A stretch of 5,207 bases of DNA from Gammaproteobacteria bacterium (GCA_023380515.1 JAMCRH010000290.1:1-5207); one strand, 5' to 3'. Positions 1 to 5,207 are shown, counted from the first letter of the stretch. The notes: generated from the letters alone by a model not told the origin. Numbers and translations: made by a program.

Positions 1-874
1 AGAAGAAGCGCACAGTTTCTGCGGTGTATGACTTCAACACGTCACGAATGGTAAAAAAGTTACCCAACGACTTCGACATTTTCTCTTGGTTCACTTGCAC
101 CATGCCGGTATGCATCCAGTAATTTACATACGGGGTGTCGTGAGCACAGCAGCTTTGTGCAATTTCGTTCTCGTGGTGTGGGAACATTAAGTCGGAACCA
201 CCACCATGAATATCAAAATGGTCGCCCAAGTGCTTACCGTTCATGGCTGAACACTCAATGTGCCAGCCCGGACGCCCGTCACCCCAAGGTGACGGCCAGC
301 TTGGCTCGCCCGCTTTGGCATGTTTCCAGAGCACAAAGTCGAGTGGATCTTGCTTGTCTTCCGACACACCAACCCGCGCACCAGCTTGCAGTTGCTCGAG
401 GTTCTGGCCGCTCAGCTTGCCGTAATTAGGGAAGCTCGACACGTCAAACAACACATCGCCACTGTCACTAACATAGGCGTGTTTTTTCGCAATCAGTTGC
501 TCAACCAGGTCGATAATTTCTTGCATGTGCGTGGTCACGCGCGGTTCAATGTCCGGCTCGACCAAATTCAAGGCCGCAAAGTCTTCGTGCATGTAGGTCA
601 AAAAACGTTCAGTAACGGCGTCAATCGACTCGTTATTTTCTTGCGCACGACGAATAATTTTGTCGTCGACGTCGGTGACATTGCGCACAAAGGTCACCTT
701 GTAACCCAAGTACCGCAAGTAACGCACCACCACGTCAAAAGCGACATAGGTACGCGCATGGCCAATGTGACAGAGGTCATAAATCGTGACACCACATACA
801 TACAGCTTTACTTCTCCCGGAGTTAATGGCCGGAATTCTTCCTTTTGCTGGGTCAGCGAGTTATATACCTTCAT
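1..874 (-). CDS. cysS: Cysteinyl-tRNA synthetase, N-terminal part (cut by window edge)
   Basis: Class I aminoacyl-tRNA synthetase that activates cysteine with ATP and charges tRNA-Cys in the cytoplasm. The 291 codons visible on the minus strand begin [14 protein letters not shown] and read without a stop to the window edge. The family is about 460 residues long, so the C-terminal tRNA-binding part is missing. The HIGH signature is HIGHAR at residues 36-41 and the KMSKS loop is at 265-269. The expected zinc ligands are C27, C208 (in HIECS), H233 and E237, one position below E. coli numbering. The 874 ATG is chosen because the protein then aligns with the E. coli N-terminus from its first residues. 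No good ribosome binding site precedes it. The gene is divergent from the LOG gene, and its upstream DNA carries a 12-bp direct repeat. Identity is certain; only the far end is unseen. Confidence 0.97.
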   Translation of the reverse strand, partial: MKVYNSLTQQKEEFRPLTPGEVKLYVCGVTIYDLCHIGHARTYVAFDVVVRYLRYLGYKVTFVRNVTDVDDKIIRRAQENNESIDAVTERFLTYMHEDFAALNLVEPDIEPRVTTHMQEIIDLVEQLIAKKHAYVSDSGDVLFDVSSFPNYGKLSGQNLEQLQAGARVGVSEDKQDPLDFVLWKHAKAGEPSWPSPWGDGRPGWHIECSAMNGKHLGDHFDIHGGGSDLMFPHHENEIAQSCCAHDTPYVNYWMHTGMVQVNQEKMSKSLGNFFTIRDVLKSYTAETVRFF

Positions 875-897
875 TAAATTTATCGAACGAAATTCTC

Positions 898-923
898 TGC
901 AATGTCAGTGTTGCAATGTCAGT
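898..923. repeat. 12-bp direct repeat upstream of cysS
   Basis: TGCAATGTCAGT occurs at 898-909 and again, identically, at 912-923, so the period is 14 bases. It lies 24 to 49 bases upstream of the cysS start. Read on the minus strand, each copy contains CTGACA (922-917 and 908-903), one base from the sigma-70 -35 consensus TTGACA. The downstream copy has GATAAA 18 bases later and the upstream copy has GAGAAT 19 bases later, both only weak -10 matches. The repeat could therefore be two overlapping -35 elements, a paired operator for a dimeric regulator, or chance. Only the repeat itself is seen directly. Confidence 0.6.
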
Positions 924-977
924 TTCAAAAACAGCCACTTGCTCGTCGGCGCTGGCTAGAAGAGTGCGCCAAAGAGG

Positions 978-1006
978 GTGTCAGCCTTGTGGAAAGTGGG
1001 TATACT
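978..1006 (+). promoter_or_regulatory. Probable sigma-70 promoter of the LOG gene
   Basis: The -10 element TATACT (1001-1006) matches the consensus at five of six bases. The -35 candidate GTGTCA (978-983) matches at four of six with a 17-base spacer. Transcription would begin near 1013, giving a leader of about 30 bases before the 1043 ATG. This position is downstream of the alternative ATG at 902, which argues against that longer start. Confidence 0.5.
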
Positions 1007-1042
1007 AGCAGCTCTTACGTGAATTTTCAGCTGGAATCGCCC

Positions 1043-1798
1043 ATGGCCGTATCGTTCGACAATTTCAATGAAGAACTAATTAAAATTAGCGAAACCCTTG
1101 AGGAAGAAGAACGTCAGCGCGCGGCGCTGCTTGCCGACGAATGGCTGAAAGCCGAGTCGACGTTCAATGGTGAAGCCGTCAAACACACCATCTCCATTTT
1201 CGGTAGTGCCCGTATTCCGGCGCCCGACCAATGTCACGACGACAACCCCTGCTTAACTATGGCGAAATACTACGCCGAAGCAGAAGAACTGTCGTTCATG
1301 ATTGGTGACTATTTAGAACGCCAAGACCTTGCCGACACCCGCCTGATTACCGGCGGTGGCCCAGGGATTATGGAAGCTGCAAGCCGCGGTGCACGCCGTG
1401 CTAACCACAACAGCATTGGCCTGAACATTGTGCTACCACGCGAGCAACAAGTGAACCCGTTTATTGCCGCTAAGCACAGTATCGAGTTTCAATACTTCGC
1501 CCTGCGCAAAATGCACTTTCTCAAGCGCGCCAAAGCCTTGCTAGTATTCCCCGGTGGTTTCGGTACCCTCGACGAACTATTTGAAACCCTCACGCTCATT
1601 CAAACCGGCAAAATGCCCCGTGTCCCAGTGTTTTTATACGGCGACGACTTCTGGAACAAGGCCATTAACCTTGAGCATTTAGCGGCCTGCGGCATGATCG
1701 ACCAAGCCGACCTCGAGCTTTATCACCACGTGAATTCAGTTGAAGAAGCGTGGCAGCATGTCGAGCCGATTCTAAAAGCACTGCACCCGCACGCATAA
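1043..1798 (+). CDS. LOG-family (TIGR00730-type) Rossmann-fold protein, probable nucleotide 5'-monophosphate phosphoribohydrolase
   Basis: A 251-residue protein of the LOG family, long misannotated as lysine decarboxylase. Characterised members cleave the N-glycosidic bond of nucleoside monophosphates (cytokinin or purine/pyrimidine nucleotides) to free base and ribose 5-phosphate. A charged helical N-terminus (about 1-45) precedes the Rossmann core, which begins near SIFGSAR (51-57). It continues with GGGPGIME (104-111), the FALRK segment with the expected catalytic Arg155, and PGGFGTLDE (170-178) with the expected catalytic Glu178. No signal peptide or membrane helix is seen, so it is cytoplasmic. 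The frame is open back to an ATG at 902, but a promoter-like TATACT lies at 1001-1006. The extra 47 residues also look non-conserved in composition, so 1043 is preferred. GGA at 1033-1035 is a weak ribosome binding site. A GTG at 1019 would leave almost no leader. The family call is sure; the actual substrate cannot be read from sequence. Confidence 0.9.
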   Translation: MAVSFDNFNEELIKISETLEEEERQRAALLADEWLKAESTFNGEAVKHTISIFGSARIPAPDQCHDDNPCLTMAKYYAEAEELSFMIGDYLERQDLADTRLITGGGPGIMEAASRGARRANHNSIGLNIVLPREQQVNPFIAAKHSIEFQYFALRKMHFLKRAKALLVFPGGFGTLDELFETLTLIQTGKMPRVPVFLYGDDFWNKAINLEHLAACGMIDQADLELYHHVNSVEEAWQHVEPILKALHPHA

Positions 1799-1822
1799 GA
1801 CAACTGTTAAATACCAACTTCT

Positions 1823-1858
1823 GCGAAGCTGACCTAAACTAGGTGTTCAGCTGTACGC
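1823..1858. other. Hairpin between the LOG gene and ppiB
   Basis: AGCTG-ACCTA (1827-1836) pairs with TAGGT (1840-1844) and CAGCT (1848-1852) around an AAC loop, with a three-base GTT bulge. GCG (1823-1825) can pair with CGC (1856-1858) across a further small internal loop, lengthening the stem. No T-run follows, so it is not a canonical Rho-independent terminator. It lies 24 bases after the LOG stop and upstream of the ppiB promoter candidate. The likeliest role is protecting or ending the LOG transcript. Confidence 0.45.
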
Positions 1859-1860
1859 AA

Positions 1861-1887
1861 TTTAAGCAATTATTTGAACAATATGAT
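1861..1887 (+). promoter_or_regulatory. Weak promoter candidate for ppiB-lpxH
   Basis: TATGAT at 1882-1887 matches the -10 consensus at five of six bases, in an A/T-rich stretch. The best upstream partner is a poor -35 (TTTAAG, 1861-1866, 15-base spacer). Transcription would start near 1894 and leave about 20 bases before the ppiB ATG at 1916. ppiB may instead be read partly from the LOG promoter, since no clear terminator separates them. Confidence 0.3.
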
Positions 1888-1915
1888 TTTAACGCATGGA
1901 AAATAAGGACAGCGC

Positions 1916-2416
1916 ATGAACGTCACATTACATACCACTCACGGCGATATCGAAATCAAATTATTTGAAGACAAAGCGCCAGTTACCGCCGAAAACTTTG
2001 CCAACTATGTCCGCGAAGGTTTCTACAACAACACCATCTTCCACCGTGTTATCGACGGTTTCATGATCCAAGGCGGCGGTTTCGAGCCGGGTATGCAACA
2101 AAAAGCAACCAAAGATCCAATCAAAAACGAAGCTAACAACGGCGTGCAAAACAAGCGTGGCACGATTGCCATGGCGCGTACCAACGACCCACATTCAGCC
2201 ACCGCACAGTTTTTCATTAACGTGAACGACAACGACTTCTTGAACTTCTCAAGCGAGAGTCCAAGCGGCTGGGGTTACTGTGTGTTTGGTGAAGTAGTCA
2301 ACGGCATGGACGTGGTCGACAAAATTCGTCACACTAAAACTGGTTCGGTTGCCTTCCACCAAGACGTCCCACTCGAAGACGTGGTGATTAACAAGGCGAC
2401 GATTTCTCATTCTTAA
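1916..2416 (+). CDS. ppiB: Cytoplasmic peptidyl-prolyl cis-trans isomerase B (cyclophilin)
   Basis: Single-domain cyclophilin that speeds cis-trans isomerisation of X-Pro bonds during protein folding. At 166 residues it is almost the length of E. coli PpiB (164) and matches it nearly throughout. [13 protein letters not shown] (42-54) holds the catalytic Arg44 and the hydrophobic pocket. Further family signatures are IAMAR (84-88), [10 protein letters not shown] (94-103) and [10 protein letters not shown] (118-127). There is no signal peptide, which separates it from periplasmic PpiA. The start is firm: AAGGA (1905-1909) sits six bases before the ATG and the protein aligns from its first residues. 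It lies 16 bases upstream of lpxH on the same strand, as in the ppiB-lpxH pair of E. coli, so the two are very likely one transcription unit. Nothing looks unusual in the coding sequence. Confidence 0.97.
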   Translation: MNVTLHTTHGDIEIKLFEDKAPVTAENFANYVREGFYNNTIFHRVIDGFMIQGGGFEPGMQQKATKDPIKNEANNGVQNKRGTIAMARTNDPHSATAQFFINVNDNDFLNFSSESPSGWGYCVFGEVVNGMDVVDKIRHTKTGSVAFHQDVPLEDVVINKATISHS

Positions 2417-2432
2417 GACGTAAAAGAAGCGA

Positions 2433-3248
2433 ATGAAAACACTCTTCATTTCCGATCTTCACTTAAGCGCAGACAGGCCGGACATTACCGGCCTCTTTGT
2501 TGATTTTCTGCGCGGTGAAGCGCGCTCGGCCGACGCCCTGTATATTTTGGGCGACCTGGTCGAGTACTGGATTGGCGACGACGACAGCAACGAGTTTCAC
2601 CTGCTGATTGAAACCGAGTTAGCTGCGGTCACCGCTAGCGGTGTGCCGGTGTATTTCATTCATGGTAATCGAGATTTCCTCATTGGCGAGCGCTTTGCCG
2701 AGCGCACCGGCGTGGAAATCTTACCAGAGCCGTCTGTGATTGACCTCTATGGTCGCCGCACTGTGATTCTGCATGGCGACACCTTGTGCACCAAAGACGT
2801 CAGTTACCAACGCTTTCGCAAAGTCATTCGCCACCCCTGGCTGTTAGCAGTGACGACTCGTTTTCCATTAAGTTGGCGACGGGCGATTGCCAATAAGCTG
2901 CGCAGTTCGTCGGCGGGCAATCCGTCTGAGGCTGCGGGCGCGGGTTCAGAAGAAAAACCAGGGCTGACGGCCGAGCAGCTTGACCGTTACGACGCTCAGC
3001 CTGAAGCAGTTGTTCAGCTAATGCAAGAAACCAATACCCAGCTGATGATTCATGGTCATACGCACCGGCCGGCGGTGCATGAGCATGGGGTTGGTTCTAG
3101 TTCTGGTTCTGCTGCGGGTGCGGCGAATGGCGCGGGCAACGGCGCTGGCGAGTTAACTCGCGTGGTGTTGGGCGATTGGTACGAGCAAGGCAGCATTCTG
3201 ACCGTCACGCCCGACGACTTTGCCCTAGAAGCGCGGGCACTAGATTAA
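2433..3248 (+). CDS. lpxH: UDP-2,3-diacylglucosamine diphosphatase with two extra low-complexity segments
   Basis: Calcineurin-like metallophosphoesterase of the inner-membrane surface that hydrolyses UDP-2,3-diacylglucosamine to lipid X and UMP, the fourth step of lipid A synthesis. All expected metal ligands are present: D8 and H10 (SDLHL), D41 (GDLVEYW), N79 (HGNRDF), H114 (HGD), and H209 and H211 (HGHTHRP). D122 is also kept. Length is 271 residues against about 240 in E. coli. The excess sits in two places. About 14 extra residues lie between R157 and E191. About 16 extra lie after H216-E217, in a Gly/Ala/Ser-rich stretch at 219-239. The first falls where E. coli has the substrate-contacting S160/N164/K167 lid segment followed by IMDV, and that pattern is not recognisable here. 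AGAAG (2425-2429) precedes the ATG. Both flanks of each insertion stay in frame, so this is not a frameshift. Identity is firm; full activity is inferred. Confidence 0.93.
   Translation: MKTLFISDLHLSADRPDITGLFVDFLRGEARSADALYILGDLVEYWIGDDDSNEFHLLIETELAAVTASGVPVYFIHGNRDFLIGERFAERTGVEILPEPSVIDLYGRRTVILHGDTLCTKDVSYQRFRKVIRHPWLLAVTTRFPLSWRRAIANKLRSSSAGNPSEAAGAGSEEKPGLTAEQLDRYDAQPEAVVQLMQETNTQLMIHGHTHRPAVHEHGVGSSSGSAAGAANGAGNGAGELTRVVLGDWYEQGSILTVTPDDFALEARALD
3087..3149 (+). repeat. Low-complexity Gly/Ala/Ser-coding stretch inside lpxH
   Basis: These 63 bases encode LpxH residues 219-239, almost entirely Gly, Ala, Ser and Asn. The DNA is built from short imperfect units (GGTTCT and close variants early, then GGCGC/GGCAAC-type units). 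This suggests expansion by slippage rather than descent from the normal loop. It sits between HGHTHRPAVHE and the RVVLG strand, where E. coli LpxH has a loop of about 10 residues. Confidence 0.6.
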
Positions 3249-3254
3249 GGGCGC

Positions 3255-3277
3255 AGTTGGCTATTTAGTTGGCTATT
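3255..3277. repeat. Short tandem repeat after lpxH
   Basis: AGTTGGCTATT occurs at 3255-3265 and 3267-3277, so the unit is 12 bases copied twice, starting seven bases after the lpxH stop. It is non-coding and looks like a simple local duplication. No function is evident. Confidence 0.6.
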
Positions 3278-3286
3278 AGCGGCCGC

Positions 3287-3316
3287 TGCGACAACGGGTG
3301 TCGCAATCCTCGCGAC
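3287..3316. terminator. Hairpin spacer between convergent lpxH and miaE, possible bidirectional terminator
   Basis: TGCGACA (3287-3293) and TGTCGCA (3299-3305) form a perfect 7-bp stem around a five-base loop. GTCGC (3300-3304) can instead pair with GCGAC (3312-3316), so the two hairpins exclude each other. No T-run follows on either strand, so intrinsic termination would be weak. The position between two converging stop codons (3248 and 3325) is where a shared transcript end would be expected. The hairpins are seen; termination is inferred. Confidence 0.35.
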
Positions 3317-3324
3317 CCAATCAA

Positions 3325-4164
3325 CTAGTGCTTCAGCGGCCCGCTGTGAAAACGCAGCTCGAGGTCCGGCGTTTCAATCAACTTTTTCTCAAGCTCTAAG
3401 AAATACTGCACGCGACTTTGAATGTCTTCGCCTGCCACCTGTTCCGCCAACGCCAAATAATCCTCAAAATGCCGCGCTTCCGAGCGCAACAGCGACACAT
3501 AGAACTTCGCCAGCTCGTCGTCTAAATACGGCACCAAGGCAGCAAAACGCTCGCACGAACGCGCTTCAATAATGGCGCCAATTATCAGTTTATCGACCAA
3601 ACCGCCCCGCTCCGAGCCACGAATTTTCCGCAGCAACTGCCCTGCATAACGCGACGCAGTAATCGGCTGCAGCGGAATATTGCGCGCTTCCATAATCTCC
3701 CACACCTGCTGAAAATGGTGCAGTTCTTCTTTCATCAGCAGCATCATGCGGTCGACCAAGCGGTGCTGCCACGCCTCACCTTCGTTCTCGTTCAGGCGCA
3801 AGCGCGGAATACCAGCGTTCTTCGACAGCTGCGACAAGTCGACGCTTGACTCACGGTGGCCGCGGTACACTTTATGTTCGTACGGCTCCAGCCAACTGAG
3901 AATCTGTTCAGCGGCCGCTTGCCCATGCTCCTGCTGATGAAACGCATAACGGCGCAGCAACAAGCCAGCACTTTGCGCCGCTTTTAATTCGCAATGCAAA
4001 TGGTCGGTTAACAACATAGCCAGATTGTCTGGGTGCTTTGCATCGTCCAGCCAAGCCTGCGGGGTTTGGCACAGCAAAAAGTTATTCACCGGCGCTAAGA
4101 GCGACTGGTAGCTGGAAAGTCGCTCATTGCTGAGTTGCGCAGTTATTGCAGAATCCGTTGTCAT
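3325..4164 (-). CDS. miaE: tRNA-(ms2io6A)-hydroxylase (tRNA 2-methylthio-N6-isopentenyladenosine-37 hydroxylase)
   Basis: Nonheme diiron monooxygenase of a ferritin-like four-helix fold. It uses O2 to hydroxylate the isopentenyl side chain of ms2i6A at position 37 of tRNAs that read U-starting codons, the last step after MiaA and MiaB. Counting from the ATG at 4164 (279 residues), the N-terminal FLLCQTPQAWL (29-39) is typical of the family. Probable iron ligands lie in HCELKAA (E59), KEELHHF (E147, H150), IEARSCERF (E200, E205) and SEARHFEDY (E229, H232). The last two motifs repeat the E-x2-H/E pattern of diiron carboxylate proteins. TTG at 4167 directly precedes the ATG and could be used instead, adding one residue; no strong ribosome binding site decides between them. 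The gene faces lpxH and is divergent from the YIP1 gene. Family assignment is confident; ligand assignments are by motif only. Confidence 0.94.
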   Translation of the reverse strand: MTTDSAITAQLSNERLSSYQSLLAPVNNFLLCQTPQAWLDDAKHPDNLAMLLTDHLHCELKAAQSAGLLLRRYAFHQQEHGQAAAEQILSWLEPYEHKVYRGHRESSVDLSQLSKNAGIPRLRLNENEGEAWQHRLVDRMMLLMKEELHHFQQVWEIMEARNIPLQPITASRYAGQLLRKIRGSERGGLVDKLIIGAIIEARSCERFAALVPYLDDELAKFYVSLLRSEARHFEDYLALAEQVAGEDIQSRVQYFLELEKKLIETPDLELRFHSGPLKH

Positions 4165-4195
4165 CAAGGTTACACTCGCTCAAAAATTTTTAACA

Positions 4196-4201
4196 ACTAT
4201 A
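4196..4201 (-). promoter_or_regulatory. -10 candidate for miaE
   Basis: On the minus strand TATAGT (4201 to 4196) matches the -10 consensus at five of six bases, within an A/T-rich tract. No convincing -35 lies at the right distance. Transcription would start near 4189 and give a leader of about 25 bases. Confidence 0.3.
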
Positions 4202-4244
4202 TAACAAAAAGGAATGAACAGATTTTACTCAGAATCTTTCAGTC

Positions 4245-4275
4245 TTGATTTTCGATCAGCTCCCGCACCTATAAT
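4245..4275 (+). promoter_or_regulatory. Promoter of the YIP1-family gene
   Basis: A perfect TATAAT lies at 4270-4275. TTGATT (4245-4250) matches the -35 consensus at four of six bases, but the 19-base spacer is longer than ideal. Transcription would start near 4282, about 55 bases before the 4337 ATG. The in-frame ATG at 4214 lies upstream of this promoter and would not be on the transcript. Confidence 0.55.
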
Positions 4276-4280
4276 GGAGT

Positions 4281-4303
4281 ACCACCATTGTGGTTCTCAA
4301 TGG
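4281..4303 (+). other. Alternative 5'-leader hairpins of the YIP1-family gene
   Basis: Two overlapping inverted repeats lie at the very start of the predicted leader. ACCAC (4281-4285) pairs with GTGGT (4290-4294) around CATT. CCATTG (4285-4290) pairs with CAATGG (4298-4303) around seven bases. They share bases and cannot form together. Both are short, and neither covers the ribosome binding site at 4324-4328, so any regulatory role is speculative. Confidence 0.3.
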
Positions 4304-4323
4304 CATTCGGAGCTGCGGCTTCT

Positions 4324-4328
4324 AGGAG
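4324..4328 (+). promoter_or_regulatory. Ribosome binding site that fixes the YIP1-family start
   Basis: AGGAG lies eight bases before the ATG at 4337, ideal in sequence and spacing. This is the main reason to place the start here and not at the upstream in-frame ATG at 4214. Confidence 0.75.
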
Positions 4329-4336
4329 TTATATCA

Positions 4337-4936
4337 ATGATATTAAATCATATTTGGGGTCTCTACGCTCATCCGGTTGAAGAATGGAAAACCATCGATC
4401 AGCGGCACGAGAGCCTGCGCTTTTCATTGTCACATATATTGCTGGTGGCGTTAATACCTTGTCTTGCCGCTTACTTTGCTTCAGCGAAAATTGGTTGGAA
4501 CATCGGTGCGCGCGAAAGCATTTTTATGACCGAAAGTAGTGCCATGTTGATGGCCGTGTTCATGTACGTCGGCCTCATCGGTGGTGTGTTAGCACTTGCT
4601 TACTTGATCCACTGGATGGCGAAAACCTTTGGTGCTGCGCCAACTTTAACTCAGTCATTGGAACTCGCGGCTTACACTGCAACACCCGTGCTCATGTCGG
4701 GCATTGCGGCCTTGTACCCAGAGCTGTGGTTCGTAGCCATGGTCTTCTTGGCCGGTGTGGCTTATTCGGTTTACTTATTGTACACCGGTGTGCCAATCCT
4801 CATGCATATTCCAGAAGAGCGCGGTTTTATTTATGCCAGCTCGGTGGTTACCGCTGGGTTAATTCTTATGGTTGTCCTGATGGCAGCAACCGTAATTGCA
4901 TGGACCAACGGGTTTATTCCGACGTTCGTTAGCTAG
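4337..4936 (+). CDS. YIP1-family integral membrane protein of unknown function
   Basis: A 199-residue polytopic inner-membrane protein resembling the bacterial YIP1 (PF04893-type) family, whose members commonly are about 200 residues with five helices. It opens MILNHIWGLYAHPVEEW, the usual N-terminus of this group in gammaproteobacteria, followed by a charged cytoplasmic-looking stretch. Probable membrane segments are at about 31-50, 68-93, 109-126, 131-152 and 166-190. The TATPVLMSG (114-122) and YTGVPILM (149-156) segments are the kind of Pro/Thr-containing motifs conserved in the family. No catalytic residues or transport signature are visible, so no function is proposed. The start at 4337 is supported by AGGAG at 4324-4328 and by the TATAAT at 4270-4275. 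The gene has its own promoter and terminator, so it appears monocistronic and independent of miaE. Confidence 0.85.
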   Translation: MILNHIWGLYAHPVEEWKTIDQRHESLRFSLSHILLVALIPCLAAYFASAKIGWNIGARESIFMTESSAMLMAVFMYVGLIGGVLALAYLIHWMAKTFGAAPTLTQSLELAAYTATPVLMSGIAALYPELWFVAMVFLAGVAYSVYLLYTGVPILMHIPEERGFIYASSVVTAGLILMVVLMAATVIAWTNGFIPTFVS

Positions 4937-4978
4937 TTAATTAGCGTTAGAAAAGACTGTCAGTTTAGTTTGAATGGG

Positions 4979-5008
4979 AAGAGGAGCTGTCGCTCCTCTT
5001 TTTATTTG
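4979..5008 (+). terminator. Rho-independent terminator of the YIP1-family gene
   Basis: AAGAGGAGC (4979-4987) pairs perfectly with GCTCCTCTT (4992-5000) around a TGTC loop, giving a 9-bp stem. A T-rich tail follows at once (TTTATTTG from 5001). It lies about 40 bases after the stop codon. Confidence 0.93.
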
Positions 5009-5029
5009 TGTCATTAACCGCCGAACTCT

Positions 5030-5057
5030 TTGGCAATTTCACAGACTCTGGTACGCT
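5030..5057 (+). promoter_or_regulatory. Promoter candidate for the symporter gene
   Basis: TTGGCA (5030-5035) is a fair -35. Sixteen bases later comes TACGCT (5052-5057), a poor -10 that is preceded by TGG, which would make it an extended -10. Transcription would start near 5064. An A/T-rich alternative -10 (TAAAAT, 5069-5074) has no good -35. The ribosome binding site AGGGA at 5085-5089 fits the 5099 ATG. Confidence 0.3.
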
Positions 5058-5098
5058 AGGCGACTAATTAAAATTATCTAATTCAGGGAACAACTGTC

Positions 5099-5207
5099 AT
5101 GCCAACCAAGAAAATTGGCCTTACCGGTCGCATTGTTATCGGTATGTTTGCCGGCATCCTATTTGGTATTTTACTGAATCAATTTGCTGTCACCCCAGAC
5201 AACTGGG
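5099..5207 (+). CDS. Probable dicarboxylate/amino acid:cation symporter, N-terminus only
   Basis: The window holds the first 36 codons of a gene that runs off the right edge. The start MPTKKIGLTGRIVIGM leads into a hydrophobic segment (about residues 12-28, IVIGMFAGILFGILLN) preceded by positive charges, as in the first membrane helix of Na+/H+-coupled glutamate/aspartate/C4-dicarboxylate symporters (SDF/DAACS family). The short basic start followed by LTG-(K/R)-I-x-IGM is typical of these proteins in gammaproteobacteria. AGGGA at 5085-5089 lies nine bases before the ATG. With so little sequence the family is likely, but the substrate and subfamily (GltP, SstT or others) cannot be stated. Another multi-pass transporter remains possible. 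Confidence 0.65.
   Translation, partial: MPTKKIGLTGRIVIGMFAGILFGILLNQFAVTPDNW

Noticed and set aside
320..826. Open frame of 168 codons on the plus strand
   Set aside because: It lies wholly antisense to cysS, whose reading is certain from the HIGH, KMSKS and zinc-ligand motifs. It has no recognisable domain.
826..1008. Possible small gene in the cysS/LOG intergenic region (60 codons)
   Set aside because: It overlaps the cysS start codon and the LOG promoter, lacks a ribosome binding site and has no recognisable protein features.
1961..2449. Minus-strand open frames across ppiB
   Set aside because: They are antisense to an almost fully conserved cyclophilin and show no motif, ribosome binding site or promoter of their own.
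2904..3149. Compensated frameshift in lpxH as the explanation for the odd segments
   Set aside because: Reading the other two frames through the first segment gives arginine-rich or stop-containing sequence with no trace of the usual N-x2-K or IMDV pattern. The normal frame resumes cleanly with the conserved HGHTH and RVVLG parts.
3746..3937. Plus-strand open frame within miaE
   Set aside because: It is antisense to the conserved diiron protein and cysteine/serine-rich without any domain, typical of a shadow frame.
4214..4336. N-terminal 41-residue extension of the YIP1-family protein
   Set aside because: It would start upstream of the TATAAT promoter, and its sequence is not membrane-like or family-like. 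The AGGAG eight bases before 4337 is a much better initiation signal.

Overview
The window looks like chromosomal core DNA from a marine-type gammaproteobacterium, probably Alteromonadales and most likely near Idiomarinaceae. The lineage is inferred from the protein sequences and from the cysS / ppiB-lpxH neighbourhood, which E. coli also has; no database search was possible. I see no mobile element, tRNA, rRNA, CRISPR array or integration scar. Coding density is high and no gene-free stretch exceeds about 170 bases.

Layout from left to right. cysS (cysteinyl-tRNA synthetase) runs leftward out of the window from 874, and only its N-terminal 291 codons are present. A divergent intergenic region of about 170 bases follows, with a 12-bp direct repeat on the cysS side and a promoter for the next gene. 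A LOG-family (TIGR00730-type) nucleotide-processing protein lies at 1043-1798. After a hairpin and a probable promoter come ppiB (cytoplasmic cyclophilin) and lpxH (lipid A UDP-diacylglucosamine hydrolase), 16 bases apart and very likely co-transcribed. miaE (tRNA hydroxylase) faces lpxH on the minus strand, with a short hairpin-rich spacer between the two stop codons. A divergent promoter region separates miaE from a five-helix YIP1-family membrane protein at 4337-4936, which ends in a textbook Rho-independent terminator. A last gene starts at 5099, and its N-terminus resembles dicarboxylate/amino acid:cation symporters; it is cut by the window end.

Functionally the genes are housekeeping: tRNA charging (CysS), tRNA A37 modification (MiaE), protein folding (PpiB), lipid A synthesis (LpxH), nucleotide processing (LOG), and two membrane proteins. 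No new multi-gene system is evident. The points most worth a second look are: an LpxH with two Ala/Gly/Ser-rich insertions, one of which replaces the segment that contacts substrate in E. coli LpxH; a LOG enzyme near MiaE, two activities that meet in cytokinin-type isopentenyl-adenine chemistry; the direct repeat in the cysS upstream region; and two genes (LOG, YIP1) whose longest ORFs start upstream of their own apparent promoters, so shorter starts are preferred.
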